This document shows positions 48,250 through 61,005 of a stretch of 64,000 bases of DNA, piece after piece. Both the position numbers and the translations under genes were made by a program. Under the pieces are notes generated by a model. The model was not told where the DNA came from, made no database searches, and was given only the letters and a program-made list of their open reading frames with translations. This DNA comes from Emydura subglobosa (taxonomy: Eukaryota > Chordata > Testudines > Chelidae). The stretch's first letter is position 1. Each line of letters begins with the position of its first letter. The DNA lies in assembly GCA_007922225.1 (NCBI GenBank), contig ML679961.1, positions 74,474,652 to 74,538,651 on the forward strand. The letters run 5' to 3'.

Positions 48250-49059
48250 TTAAATTAGAACTCTACTTTTAAACATTTGTTTTTTATCTAGCCCAGAATG
48301 TTTTAACAGCAAATTGTGCCAGTTTCCCATTCTTCTACAAATATTAACATAGCAAAGGAATGTCTTTTTTTCCATTGCACTTCTATTGTCCTTGTTGACA
48401 AGAGTTACAGTTTGTGTCTGTCGCTCATGCCAGCCATGTCCATGGAGAAATTCCAAACGACCTAGTATATAATGCACTGTGATATTTTACACACCAGCTG
48501 TATGTTTACAGATTGTTTGCAAGCTCCCACTTAATTGTAATTGTTCCTTAACAATGACGGCAGCAGCTCTGTTCTCATGCTGCCACTGACATTTGCATAG
48601 AAGAAGTAGTATAAATGTAGTCTTGCTGGCACTGTTCCTCATGGGAAATAATGACATTTTCCCTCCATCAAAAACCAAAAACTTCACTTCATATTTTTCA
48701 AGTTGCTGACTTCCATCTGATCAGGAGAGATTTGAAAAATATGTGGGGAGGTTTTCTGCTTCCTTTTCAGTTTTTAGATATTATTCTTGCACCCAAAGAC
48801 CTGCATAAGCTAGAAAGTTTGGCATTAGAACCAAATCAAAATGAATTAATATAGTAAAATAGAGTGTGTGTAAAAGTATAAAGCATAACACCCTTGGAAC
48901 GCTTATTCCACAAGTTCTGATTCTTGCATTCTTCAGATGAATTTTAGGGGCTGGTGATACTGAGTCTGATTCTCGACTGCCTTGCACCTTCCTTGTGTAG
49001 TGATTTACACCTGGGCAGAAGGAGGAAGCCCACATGCTAATGACTCCCCTGCCTAATCT
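48250..49059. other. No gene; candidate conserved stretch at 48290-48740
   Basis: Repeat-free and evenly composed between 48290 and 48740, including ttaattgtaattgttcctta (homeodomain-like cores). 48955-49020 resembles another short reptile repeat. Small frames at 48250-48687 have no domain. Confidence 0.4.
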
Positions 49060-49192
49060 ATAAATTTTCTATGGCAGGGACTATTGTCTGTTGTATTATT
49101 ACTATTTGTCTGCCCAGTATCTAACACACTGGTACCCTGATCCTTGGCTGAGGTCTCTAGGTGCTACTGTAATACAAATAATAAATAATCTT
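49060..49192 (+). repeat. SINE 3' tail, plus strand
   Basis: ctatggcagggactattgtc, then ccttggctgaggtctctagg and gctactgtaatacaaataat, the standard tail with (AATA)n end. Confidence 0.8.
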
Positions 49193-49729
49193 TTTACCTA
49201 GTCCCAGATCCCACTTGCAACATTCCTACCAGCCTCAGCCCCAGCCCCTGCCCAACTGTTCTCCCAGCCTGTCCACCAGATTCCTACACTAATCACCGCT
49301 CCAGCTCCAGCACCCCACACTGGGCACCCAAAATCTTCCATGAGTTATTGCCATGACCCCAGTGTCACAATTCTTTGTGGGTAAAAAGTATCGTGAGACT
49401 GGATAACATTGGAGTTCATGGAATTGCAATCAGAATTAACTTTACCCAGCTTTAACTGCTAGGCTCTTTCTAATGCTACTATATTTTAGAAAAAAGGGGG
49501 TTCAGAATCATAAAGGAGATAAGTCATGGCGGTAGATAACAGACACTCTGTAGCTGACTTGAAAGTTGCCATACTTCTACAAAAAAACTTCAAAAACAGA
49601 CTTCAGTGAGAAACTGCAGAGCTGAAACTCATATGCAAACTTGACACACTCAAACTGGGTCTGAATAGAGACTTGGAAGGGTTATCTCATTATAAGAAAT
49701 AATTGTCACTGTTCACACATTCTCATCTT
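49193..49729. other. No gene seen
   Basis: Unique; a C-rich stretch at 49200-49330 has no coding frame of note. Confidence 0.45.
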
Positions 49730-49965
49730 CTAATCAATGGTTGTGAATAGGCCTCAACTACTCTAACTGAATGGACTTTGCTAACACCTACCCTCCCCAT
49801 TGTTGTTCCTTACCCTTGGATGCATATGTATACCCCCTATCTGATTTCTATTTCTTGCATCTGACAAAGTGGGTTGCAGCCCACGAAAGCTTATGCCTGC
49901 AGAAATTAAATTTTTTAGTCTTTAAAAAAAACCAAGAGTCCTGTAGCACATTAATTGATTTTGAA
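49730..49965 (+). repeat. Interspersed reptile repeat
   Basis: Contains catctgacaaagtgggttgc and cccacgaaagcttatgcctg, a very frequent sauropsid repeat phrase with the small hairpin gtgggttgcagcccac. The class is uncertain to me. Confidence 0.6.
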
Positions 49966-50518
49966 GACACATGAACAACACAGCTGTGCCAGTTACAAAG
50001 AAAACATCCCTGATCATTTCAGTGCTTCTAGTTCAACTGTTTGGATAGGTAAACTTGATTCTATGCCATGGCACTGTCAAAGTTCCTATATAATATGTAC
50101 ATTTCTCTCTGATCTCCACTGGATATTGCTGTTATTTCAAGAGTTATTACTTTGCCAGAATGATGGACAATTATTCTCACAATACTAGCATCCTGCCCAA
50201 GAATATTAAAATGTTGAACTTTCAGGAAAACCCAGTTTTTAAATGTGATTGCCAATGGTGTGGAAAGAATCTATGGAAAAAAAAAAAAAACAATGCTCTG
50301 AACTTTGAGCAATGCTGGCAGAATCTGAGAAAGCTTATATGCACATCCCTTTGAATTTTATTCTTGACCTGCACAATTCTTGCTGTTCAATTAATTTTTA
50401 TGCAATCCCTGTCCATTGGTATAAGCAACCATCATAAAGACTTCTCTGCTTTATGCCGTTGCAGAAGGACTTGAGGATTTAGGTGACTCAAATATATCTT
50501 TCCACCCTTCCTGAGTTG
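49966..50518. other. No gene seen
   Basis: AT-rich unique sequence with a short poly-A at about 50277-50290. Confidence 0.45.
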
Positions 50519-50617
50519 TGCCTGTTAGAAATACCTTTTCAGTTTGTCCACTTAGGACCAAAAAGGTCTAATAAAGAACATCGGACATAAGCGGCTAAAG
50601 AGTAAAAACAAACTACT

Positions 50618-50623
50618 TTTATT
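50618..50623 (-). promoter_or_regulatory. Poly(A) signal of the solo LTR
   Basis: Minus strand reads aaagaaataaaagtagtttg; AATAAA followed by T/G-rich sequence. Confidence 0.6.
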
Positions 50624-50709
50624 TCTTTAACAGGTTTGCAAAGCTGGGCACAACTCCACAACAAAGAGCTATTCTGAAAGGAGCGCACCCTCTTTTCATT
50701 GTTTAACAG

Positions 50710-50715
50710 TTTATA
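50710..50715 (-). promoter_or_regulatory. TATA box of the solo LTR
   Basis: Minus strand reads gggaatataaac, preceded by an A/G-rich stretch. About 90 bp upstream of the poly(A) signal. Confidence 0.55.
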
Positions 50716-51193
50716 TTCCCTATCCCGACCGAGAAAATCCCTCCCTTCGTTCCCCATTGGCTGGGTAGTAAAAGGTTTACAACTTTCGCGACCGCCTATC
50801 ACATACATTTTCTTCCACATACAACATATACATCCATGTTCATGCTAATAAGCGAATTTTCTATGCAAGGTGTGTGCTAATATTCTATTACCTTTTTAAG
50901 CATGCGCCTTTCTACTTTACCTTTTGCCCTTTTTCTAACGGATTCTTATGCTGAAGTTTTTATGATTTAGATAAGGACTCCCCCTCCCTTTTACCCCTCT
51001 CTAGCGAAATTCCTGAAGTCAGAATTTATGACTAGATAAGGGCTTCAACAGAGAGTTAGAGAAAGACTCCCTTTCTTTAGCAGAGGGTTAACCCATTGTT
51101 TCCCTAAACTAATTTCCTAATATTGAAGCCATGAATTCCTTTTTCATTACTACAACTATTTTATTTCTTTTAGACTCTTAACTCTTTCATGCC

Positions 51194-51614
51194 TCTAGGA
51201 CCCAGCTCAGGATCTGGACCCTACTGTCTACAAAGCTGCCTTTTGTATTACTCTTCTCTGTTGCCATGGTAATAATCTCATGTATTTTCAGCAGTTCTCA
51301 TGTGCATTCCATTATGCTCTCATGCCATAAACCCTATACTGTTCTCTTACAGCATGTGGGCTGTCTTGCGCTTAAGCTCTTTTCCATGCTGCTATCAAAT
51401 ATTATTTTCTACTTTCATCACTCCTCTTATCAGTTAAAATGGTCATTTTTCAAAATCGGAAATATGCATTAGGCCTTATTGTAAAATGGTATTTACCTTT
51501 ACTGCAGTATTTGTAATGTTCCTGATACTTAAAATGGAAAAGAAAATACAGAAGTAGGTTTAACTACTTAGCTGGGAGCAAAGTTTTTAGGGTGATCGTT
51601 GAATGTAACATACA
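51194..51614. other. No gene seen
   Basis: Unique T-rich sequence. The 68-codon frame at 51266-51472 has no domain. Confidence 0.4.
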
Positions 51615-51745
51615 TAGAGACACAAGGTAGGTGAGGTAATATATTCTATTGGACCAGCTTCTGTTGGTGGAAAATACAAAGTTTGGAGCCACACAGAGCT
51701 CTTTCTCAGGTCTGGGGAAGGAAATCAGAGTGTCTGAACTAAATA
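51615..51745. repeat. Interspersed reptile repeat
   Basis: aggtgaggtaatatattcta, then ggaccagcttctgttggtgg and agagctctttctcaggtctg match a frequent sauropsid repeat. Class uncertain. Confidence 0.65.
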
Positions 51746-54700
51746 CTAGTCGGGAAAAATATTTTGTTTCTTGGATTTGCTCATGTGTTTATCATACTTA
51801 GGCACTCAGACACTATGGTGATAGAGCATAGGTCCTTAGAGAGAAGAGAAAAGGATAAAAATAGAATATAGATTTTTGACTGGTTAATAACACTAATGAT
51901 TCACCATAGAAACAGGATAACATGATTTTAGTAAGAAAAATCTGGAATGGTTTAATTTAAAAAAACCACACACCTAATTATGATATCCCTATAGAGGGGG
52001 ATCTGTGATATTAGTGTACAGACAGTTTACTGAAAGATACATTCCCTTCCCCAAGGTACACACAATTTTATGTCAAGACTTAAAAAACAAAACAAAAAAA
52101 AGGGTTGTGATAAATGAGCAATATCCTTGTTAGTATCCAAAACAACAGTTGTCATACGTATTGTAGAATCTTAATTCAATTTTTATGAAAGCTTCCCTTT
52201 GTGCAGATACGCATTTCAGCTGAAACAAGAGCTTTGTTTGGAATTGGTAAGCACTCAAAGTTTTATTGCCTTTCTCACCTAATAGCTTTTTATTCTTATG
52301 CTTAAGCCACTCCGCCTGGATAAATATTGTAACTCTTTCTTCCTTCCCCTGTTTATAAACTCTCAAATGTTAGGAAAGAACTGAGGCCAATTTTTTCAAA
52401 AGTTCTTCTGTTTTTTGGGAGCCCTCTTTGATACTTTAGGTTTGATTTACAAAATTGCTGAGCATTCACAACTCCAACTGGAGATAATGAGAGTTTGAGG
52501 TCCTTCATGCCCCTCCAGATAAGGCCCAAGGTGTTCAAAGCTGGGCACACAAAATCAGTGATTAGTTTTGAAAATGTATCTGAGAGAGAAATGATGACTC
52601 CCCAGATACAGATAAAGGATAAAGACAAATAGACCATCCATCATGGTATCTGAGTGTCTACTAGTGAAAGGCCACTCCTTCAGTAAGTCAGATGCTCCTT
52701 AGATTATGTGTTTGACACTTTTAAAAAAACAGCTAGTAAATACAGCCACATCCTTAACATTTATCACCTTTTGGGTGGGACTCAAATTAAAACCACTCTG
52801 TGGGATGATGTTAATGGAAGAAGTATGCTTTAAAGAAGGACTCAGAAATATAGCACACCAAGTGCATGCAGTATTTAAATATTGCCGTTCTATTGAACTA
52901 AGAATTTCCATTTCAACATTTAGTGCTGGCTTTTAAACTCAGGGGCTAATATGCAAGTAGATCTTGCATAATCTTATGGGTATAGCTCCAGGACCATTTG
53001 TAACATCTGAAAAAGCATTGTCTCACCTAATTTTTTGGGTGAGTGTAGCAGAAATATTGTATAATTTATTGCTTTTTCATTAACATTTTGAAACAAACCA
53101 AAGCAATGACGTTGTGAACACACTCATAGAATGTAAAGCACTGGGTCTTGACAAACATTTCTATTCCCATTTTGTTCCAGCTATTTGACTACATTATTGA
53201 AGATTTCTTTTGAAGTTCATGTATTGCACATTAATGCATTGTGCCATTTTGATTTCCCAATGGGCAGCAATGTAGAGGGTATAATTCTCCTGTCATTATT
53301 ATGCTGACTATGATGGACTCCTGATTTACACTGGTGCATCTGTGAGGACAATCAGGTCTATATAGTTGACATGTTTTGACTATCCTATCCCTTTTCTCTC
53401 TGGCCTCCCTAAGGAGTTTTCATGACTACAATATGTTCATAAAGCTGTTGCTCTTATACATATTCTAAGTGTGACAGCCTCTCTTCTATCCTCAAAATAC
53501 TTTGCTGGCTCCACATTCATTTCAAGACCCAGAGTAAAATGGCTGCCCTTAGTTTTAAAACTCTTTGTGGATTTGTCTCATGGGCTCAGTTCACAACATG
53601 GAAAACCCAGATTGTGTGCCTCTGAAGCATGGTTGCATCTAATTCTCTTGTCTCTCCACATTCCTTCATCTTGTACCAGTCTCTTTTCCTAGCCACTTGA
53701 GTTAGTCAATCAACACTGAGCCCTGTCACACTTTGTGTAAGTCTGACTCTCATCATGTGACTGGGGACAGGAAGCAAAGATCACTCACTTAGAAGAATTC
53801 CCATGTCACACCCTTAATACACACACAGTAGTCTTGCTATTTTTGATGCAAAAGCCCTCTCTTCTGCATCTTTAGCCACATGAAATAGAATTCTCGTATT
53901 TCTCTAAATCCCTACCTCTGAAATGTTCTCTGCCTTGTCTATGTCTCAAATGATCTCCCTCTTCCATTTCTTAATTAACTTTGGAATATAGTTCACATGA
54001 AAAAGTCTTTAAAATCTGTTCTATATTGTACATAGCCTTAGTGTACTTATTTTATCTGTTGCTAAAACAGAAACTTCAGGGAGTGAGAGATTTAAAAAAA
54101 AGAGAGAATTGCTTACATTTAAAAATCTCTCGGTCCCTTATATAAACCACTTCAATGCCCAATCCTATTAATAAGCTGATCAACTGTTACCTCTCTTCTG
54201 AAGGTATGCAAGTTCATAGTCTCACTTGCTTATATATTTCTACTATAAATGAATTATTTTTTTTTTAAAAGTGAACACAAATTCCCTTTTTGACGTGTGT
54301 TAGGAGGTGGACTGGGAATAATAAGCATCATCAGATTTTTTTTGCATAAGAAAATAATTAAAATTAATAATTGACTGACATAGTACCTTTTTTTAAATCC
54401 AAAAATTCCAAAGCTCACATCAAACAATACTATATATACTGGGATGACTTCATCTGTCACTGAAATGCAGCCACCTTTGGAATATAAAGTGTCAATCTTT
54501 AAACAGCTAATAGCTAGATGGTACTACAGTTCAGGACAGAAACTGAAAACCAATGTATCTAGGGGCAATTGCAAGGGAAATTTAGGTGGGTAGAATGTAA
54601 TTACACACTTGGAATTTGGCCAGAAACCTGAGGCTAATGTTCCAACTCTTGCAGAAAGTACTATGGCTGTTTAATGACCATGAGTGGTCAGAACCTTAGT

Positions 54701-54892
54701 TTTAATTAATTAATGTTTGAACAGTACTTTGAAGATATAAACTATAGCATTATTATTTTACATATCCTTACAAAGAATGCACCTCATGTAGACAGGGACT
54801 TCTAACCCCTTAATAAATATTGCATTGGTTGTGAAGTAAAGTTTGTGAGAAGATACAAAAATAAAGTAAAAGTTTAGGCTAATGCTTTGAAT
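51746..54892. other. No gene; possible LINE scrap at 53460-53700
   Basis: 53460-53700 loosely resembles an L2-like 3' part, but stops are many and the match is weak. No other recognisable element. Frames at 52353-52637 and 52699-52936 overlap on both strands and have no domain. Confidence 0.35.
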
Positions 54893-55512
54893 CAGTGGTT
54901 CCCAAACTGTGGTACGCATACCACCAGTGGTACGCAGGCCACCTCCCAATGGTACATGTCCATCGATTAATTAAGGCCTGGTCTACACTTACCGTGAAAT
55001 TCAGCGGCAGTTAACCGGAGATACGCAAGCTTCATAAAGTAGCTTGCGTATATCCCATCGACTTCCTGAATTCTAATGAGAGCGGCACCCCACTACACTG
55101 TGCCGACAGACAATGCCCTCCTGTCAATGTAGCATTATTCTTTTTCCGGGGGTGGATTTATTAAGTTGATTTCTGGATTGATTGAGTGGATCTCCACTTC
55201 CACTCAATTGATCCCGAAGAATCGATCTGACAGCAACGAATTTGTCGCCATCACTGAAGACATACCCTAATACTTTTCAACACTTTTCAAAAGTCGTTTC
55301 ACTCCGCCATTGCAGATGGGATAAGTTTATAATTCATTTATTAATATCTTTTTATATACATAGCTATGTTATTGATACAAAGTGTTTTAACAACACTTAG
55401 GTTTTAAGTTGGTTTTCATACATAGTCTGTTTACAAAAAAATGGTGGTGGTACTACAGGTGGTGGCGTTTTATGTTGGTAGTGTGCAAAGTGGTATCGTT
55501 TGGGAACTGCTG
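54893..55512. mobile_element. hAT-type element, 620 bp, with nested MITE
   Basis: cagtggttcccaaactgtgg at the left and tttgggaactgctg at the right form the terminal inverted repeat. The 8-bp flanks are ctttgaat (54885-54892) and ctttggat (55513-55520), differing by one base. Inside, 54975-55267 is a Harbinger MITE; without it the element is about 0.33 kb. Confidence 0.88.
54975..55267. mobile_element. Harbinger MITE nested in hAT element
   Basis: Left end ggcctggtctacacttaccg, right end ctgaagacataccc, TAA on both sides (54972-54974, 55268-55270). Same family as 26612-26871; it shares attcagcggcagttaacc and the tcgatctgaca stretch. It jumped in after the hAT element. Confidence 0.88.
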
Positions 55513-55520
55513 CTTTGGAT

Positions 55521-57299
55521 AATGTAAACTGGTCTGGGGGAAAACTAGTAAGGAATGAAAAATGACACAAAACGAAGAATATTATTGCAGTTTGGGTAAT
55601 TATGTGCTAAACCAGCTTCTTTTGTATTTGTGTGTGTAGGGAGATGGCTGTGCTTTTTACTGAATAGAATCAGAATTGCTCAAATGTCTGTCTTTGGACC
55701 TAAAGATTCTGCTTAAGATTTTGTTTAGGCTGAAGTGTTAGAACCTTATGATTTTAAAGTAGGAAGATCAGCATTCTATCCCTACTGTTGCAGATGGTCT
55801 GCAGAGGTGGCCACAAGTTTGTTACAGTAATAAGAATCGAGAAAAGAAGGCTGGTTTTCCTTTAATTGTTTTGAGTCCCTGGGTGATACATGAAGATAGT
55901 CACGAGTCCACCCAATTTAAGCATAACCAATTTTCACCTGTATTTATAAATTTTCAGACAGAATTATTGTCACATAGTTTCTGATTATATATTTATGACA
56001 GAGAATAAACAGATAAGGCAAAACAGGTGGGGCCCAAGTTGCCAAGTACACGGGTACCAGGAAGATCTTCTTCACTTCATGATGGGTTTCTCAGTCCCTG
56101 GCCTTGACTGGTCTTTCAGTCATCTCATTCCTTAAGTTTCTGGTCTGGTATTTCTCTGACCTGGGCCCATGTTTACTTGGTTCTTCTAGTTTTCACCTTA
56201 CATATTTATTAGCTTTCCCCCAATCAACAATAAGCATTGTGTCTTACATAACCTGTGCAATATGTACACGCAAGTTTATATAAGTTTTGTTCTCTAAACT
56301 ATTTTGATGCTGTTATCTCTTCATGTCACCGTACTCCTGTTTTTCCCAACATAGGGACTTTTAGCATGATGATTTGTGGGTTTTATTATACTACCTTGTA
56401 TCTAAATTGTCAATGCAATAACAAAACATCACCTTTGTCCTGTCGGCAATAAATATTACCTAAACAAGTTTATGGAAGAGAAGAAAATAGGCAGGACAAC
56501 ACTTGTGCCAGGCAAAAAGCTAGGCTAAGGCCTGGACATAAGCCAAGCCCTATTCAAACTCATTCACTACCATAGTTATAAACTATTACATTAAACTAAC
56601 AAATCTCTTATTTTTACCATACAGCAATTCTTCTTCATACTCCAGTATCATAATTCAGCATATATGTTTCATCATAACTTTTAATTTTTATTTGAATAGG
56701 GAAGTTCTGAGGAGTAATGTGACCTGACTTCAGTGTCAACATTTTCTTATCTTCTCCAAACATAGGTTTTCAGGGGACTTTTGCTCAAAGTTCTAGCATC
56801 ACTCTTGTACATTTATTTAAAAGCCCTGTCAGTAATTTTGCCTGTTGCATTTTGAGGTAATTAATTGTTCCCAACATATTCCAGAGTTCCAAAGATGAAT
56901 CAAATAAATGCTTGGACATTTAGTTTAACCTCTTTGGTAGGAGAACAGTGTCTTGCATGGTATTTTGTTACTTGCACTTCTGGTACCTGTTGAGAAGAAG
57001 AAGGTGGCAACTAGATGAAAACAAAGCAAAAAAATTAAACAGAAACAGATTGTTTTGAATTTTTTTAATAGGCATTTATTTTATTTTTCACAAAAGTTCA
57101 GATTGCTTCCTTTTATCTCGCCCAGTTCACTCATCCAGTATAACCATTAGAATTAATTAAGTAACAAAAAAAAAAAAAAAGGAAAGCTGAACTACATATC
57201 TATCAACATAGAACCAAGGCACATAGCATTGATTAGAAGAGAGGTAGTTGCTGACCACTGACAATCTTATTTTCAGAAGTGCAGTCAATGGACGCTGTA
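55521..57299. other. No gene; possible LTR-type repeat at about 55830-56540
   Basis: Texture at 55830-56540 (several TTTATT and TATAAA-like words, CT-rich parts) suggests an old LTR, but I could not find matched ends or a target duplication. A run of 15 A lies at 57166-57180. No gene. Confidence 0.35.
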
Positions 57300-57425
57300 G
57301 AATCATAGAAGATCAGGGTTGGAAGGGACCTCAGGAGATCATCTAGTCCAACCCCCCACTCAAAGAAGGACCAACCCCAACTAAACCATCCCAGCCAGGA
57401 CTTCATCAAGCTGCATCTTAAAAAA
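57300..57425 (-). repeat. CR1 3' end, minus strand
   Basis: aatcatagaagatcagggtt, ggaagggacctcaggagatc and atctagtccaacc are the inverse of the CR1 3' UTR; ccagccaggacttcatcaag is the inverse of the C-terminal codons. Well preserved. Confidence 0.92.
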
Positions 57426-58719
57426 CTGTAGGTTCTCAGTACTCTGCAATTCAGACCATAGCTACTATTTCTCCTTCCCTCTCTCAATGATGTTGTATTG
57501 CTTTATTGGTGTTTTGGAAAATACTTTGGGTAAGGAAACTGTCAACAGCCTTGATGAAGTCTCCTTTATTGGCAGAAGGTCTTGAGTTTTCTCTAAGAGA
57601 AGTGAGACAGGAGCACATCTGAATCTTCAGCCATAGAAAATTCTAGAGCTGAAGGCCCTTTGTTGAAAATGCTCCATCTCCTGACACACAAGAGTTTTGT
57701 GAGAGGCTTTCTCAGCCATAGTAAATTCCTAGAAATATACAATCCACAGGTGTGATATGAAAAGAAAGCTAACCAGGTCCTAATCTATTGAGGCCTTTGA
57801 ACATTGGGACTTGAAATGAAAGGGGTTTAAAATATTCCTTTTAATCATTTAGATTACAGTGAAAAAATGCAGTCAGAAAATCACTTAGGACAGATCCAGA
57901 AAAATACTCATCTTTCTAAGACGGAATCAGTACAACCAGGAGCAACTTCTGTTCAATCAACTATTCTGATTTAAAATGCTGATTCTTCAGGTTTTCAAAG
58001 GGAGTTGCTCGTTGGCCACCTGATAAAGAATCTGAGCCTGGATTTTAATGTTTAAAAAACACAAGGCAGACAAGACATATAACTTTCTGAAATACAGTCT
58101 AAATGAGAGCCCTGGGTGGTGCACTGAATTCTTAACCAGTTCAAGGATGCTTTAAAGTACTGAGCACACACAGGGGCAAACTTGTTGAGATGGAAATCAG
58201 GCTTCCTAATTTCACTGAGAATATTTTCTTGAAAAAGACTTCTATTCATGCTGTTTTTCAAACTCCTTTTGGGAAGCTTTATGTGCTCAGTACAATATTC
58301 AATGTAAAGGACCTTTAAAGTTCAGGATTCTACCCATATTTTGATTTGTTTTCTGTTAGGGTTTTTTTGTTGTTGGTGCATTATTAACCTTTACTCTTTG
58401 GAAGGATAAGTATTTCCCTATCTTGCTGTCTTACAAACCATATACTGAGCAAACTAAGATCTGACCTACATCTTTTTGCAAGTGTAATGCATTTGTATTC
58501 AAAAGGAATTAGTCCATGCAAACTTGTAATTGGAAAGGGTTTGAGTGAACAGCCTGCTAACTGTTTTCCCCCATCATGTGTTGTTTCAGTTATGAATCCA
58601 TATCAGAAGGATTTTAGAAACATTTTTTAACCCAATAGTTTTGGACCAATTCATTGCTGACTCTACTACCAATAAAACTACTGAGCTCTTCTCTCTTATA
58701 GTTACCGAGGGTTCTATTT
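57426..58719. other. No gene seen
   Basis: Unique AT-rich sequence. The 69-codon minus frame at 58052-58261 has no domain. Confidence 0.45.
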
Positions 58720-58830
58720 TTATTATTACTTATTAGTTTTTGGATGAGTCTACGTCCTCAGTCAGGATCAGGGCCTCATTATGCCAAGCACTCAGAGAGA
58801 GATAGAAACAGTCTCTTCCCTGAAGAACCT
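58720..58830 (-). repeat. SINE 3' tail, minus strand
   Basis: ttattattacttattag, cagtcaggatcagggcctca and cagtctcttccctgaagaac are the inverse of the SINE tail also seen at 15211 and 49060. Confidence 0.65.
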
Positions 58831-59649
58831 CAATAGACATGACTGGCAAAAAGAAATAGGCAATCGACATAAAAACAATGTTAAAGTACAAAACTTTTTT
58901 TCCTACCTTTTGGTAGTTAAATTTAGGTCTGCTCTGTATCATACTCCATTTTACTTAACTTTCATTTTTGCCTGTCGGCATGGACAGATGGTGGTATTGC
59001 ACCCCAATACAGGAGTCCTTTCAAGATCACTGGTTTGAAATGAGGGCTTTTTGTCTGTGAGTTACCAGGGGATGACAAGATATGCATCTTATTTTAGTTA
59101 GTCTCCCTTCAACACATATAGCTTCATAAGTATGCCAGCATCCAAAGTGGGCACCAAAACACCTTGATTTCTTCATACTGTATCAGACAAGTCAGATGTT
59201 TTCTCCCCCCTTCAAATTAGTTGGAAAACATCTTCCATGGGACTGGCAAATGGCATCCCCAGACTAGAGAAATAAATATGAAGTGTCTACACTGATTGTC
59301 ATTTTCCGGATAACTCTACATTTGTCTGCTGAGACTACAAATAATTTGTAACAGAGATATAGCCAATTTGGCATCAGGCCCATCCACTGCCTCAGTTTCC
59401 CCTTACACAATATCTTCATCCCAGGCTGACTGGCCTCTGTGGTGCTTTTATGTGTAAGCTTTCAGAACGTTGGGGCACTGAGGTGACTTAGCCCTCCAGT
59501 TAACTCATAGAGTTCCCAGATTATCAAAGTGTAATGCCGGACAGTCTTCATCCCCAGCCTTTGGCTGGGACGCAACACTTCCTGTGAGTTCTGTCCTCTT
59601 CATTCCTTTCACTGGACTCATGTTCCTGCCCTCCTGGATTCCAACCAAC
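58831..59649. other. No gene seen
   Basis: Unique sequence. From about 59380 it becomes richer in C and T on the plus strand. Confidence 0.4.
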
Positions 59650-59720
59650 CTGCTTCATCCCTAGATGACTAGACTGACCTCCTGAGGTCCCTTCCAACTC
59701 TAATATTCTTTGATTCTATT
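59650..59720 (+). repeat. CR1 3' UTR tail, plus strand
   Basis: tagatgactagactgacctc followed by ctgaggtcccttccaactct and a tgattctatt end. Only the last 70 bp of a CR1. Confidence 0.88.
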
Positions 59721-61005
59721 ATCCCATGGTCAACAAGGTGGCTGCCCCCTACTCCTGATCAAGGTGGCAGCGTGTGTGTATGGAGGGGGAAGAGATGTAC
59801 CCACACCTAACTTCTACTACAGGCCCTCTGCTCCAGAGGCCATCTATAATTATTCATCCCTTAGCTACCCAAGTTCTAGCCCTGTCTTTCAGTTTTTCCC
59901 AAAGTCTCTTCTTTGACAACCCTTGCTCCAGCTTCCCCCGAATATAAATCCCCTTTCCCAGGGTATCAGTGGAGGCTTCTCCCATCACAGTCCTGATTCC
60001 TATAGATTTCACTCTCTAGGCCTTCTGCTGCAAGGTACAGTCTCCACCCCGTTCTCTGAGTCTCTTAACTGAATTACTGACCCCCCCATATGCTCTGTCT
60101 GGTTACTTGACTGCCGCTACCATTACTCTCATCTCCCTCGCCTAGGAGCAATTCCATCAGTGGGCCAGCCAGTATGTATTAAAATGTTCCACCAGTTCTG
60201 ATGCAGTAGACGGAAGTCCTAAAAGAGTGGTCTCTGGGCAGTTTACAAATGATTTATCAAACTAATTTTTAGTTATTCTGTTCTCTCTTTTAGATAAAAG
60301 TTTCTGTCTAGGAATTGAATAAACTCTGGTTGGGCCTGGAATAATATTCTCCAGGTACAGGTCAGGCTCCTCCTTTCTTCTCAGAATTTTGAGTAGCCTT
60401 CTTTCACTCACTTTGTCTTCCCGGTAAAGGTGGACATCAACCTTAATATTATGGGTGCTATCTTCACTGCTTATTTTTTATTGAATGGTGGCTGTCACAG
60501 CTGCAGGAAATTGCCATGTCTGTCACAATAGCCATGGGATATTTCCCCATGGACACACAGAGATCTCCCCCATATCCTGGGGTTCCCAGAGTTCAGAGTT
60601 CTACCACTATTCATTACATTCTTGTTTATTGACTTCTTAAGTCCATTAGAACTTCTGTCCTTGCCCCTTCCACTTCCTTAGCAACTAAACAATTTAAGAA
60701 GGTGAATTTCTCAGTCTTTTTATCAGCATACCCTCTTAACATAAAACTATCTTTATATAATCATTCCCGGAAAACATGCCCTGGCTCTCCAGAAAAAAAA
60801 AAAAAAATACTCATTGTCAATGTTTCACTGATTTCCTAAGCTATCCCTACAGCCTAAAGTCCCCTAGAGGATCCTTAGTGGATACCCATGTCCCTTTATA
60901 CAGGTGGCTCTCATCCCAAGCAATCCAAGGTATCTTGACTACCTCTGGGGGCCAACCACAGAGTTGACCTTCTTTGTTGGGTTTGTTCCCACCCACTTAC
61001 CTATA
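59721..61005. other. No gene seen; CT-rich region
   Basis: No repeat ends recognised. The region is higher in C and T than the rest of the window, with a poly-A at about 60793-60806. It could belong, with 61.0-62.5 kb, to one old element that I do not know. Confidence 0.35.

Larger units (their letters stand above)
50523..51189 (-). mobile_element. Probable solo LTR, minus strand, 667 bp
   Basis: Begins TGTTAG and ends CTTTCA (TG...CA), with TGCC on both sides (50519-50522 and 51190-51193) as a 4-bp target duplication. On the minus strand there is a TATA box (50715-50710), and an AATAAA signal about 90 bp further (50623-50618), then a GT-rich stretch; this is the U3-R-U5 layout. No internal genes adjoin, hence solo. 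Composition is distinct from the surroundings, with more CpG (for example ttcgcgaccgcc). Likely a retrovirus-like family and younger than most repeats here; the exact family is not known to me. Confidence 0.7.

Noticed and set aside
53460..53700. L2-like LINE 3' fragment
   Set aside because: Only a faint resemblance with many stops; not enough to call.
55830..56540. Second possible solo LTR
   Set aside because: Texture is suggestive, but no matched TG...CA ends or target duplication could be found; kept only as a remark.
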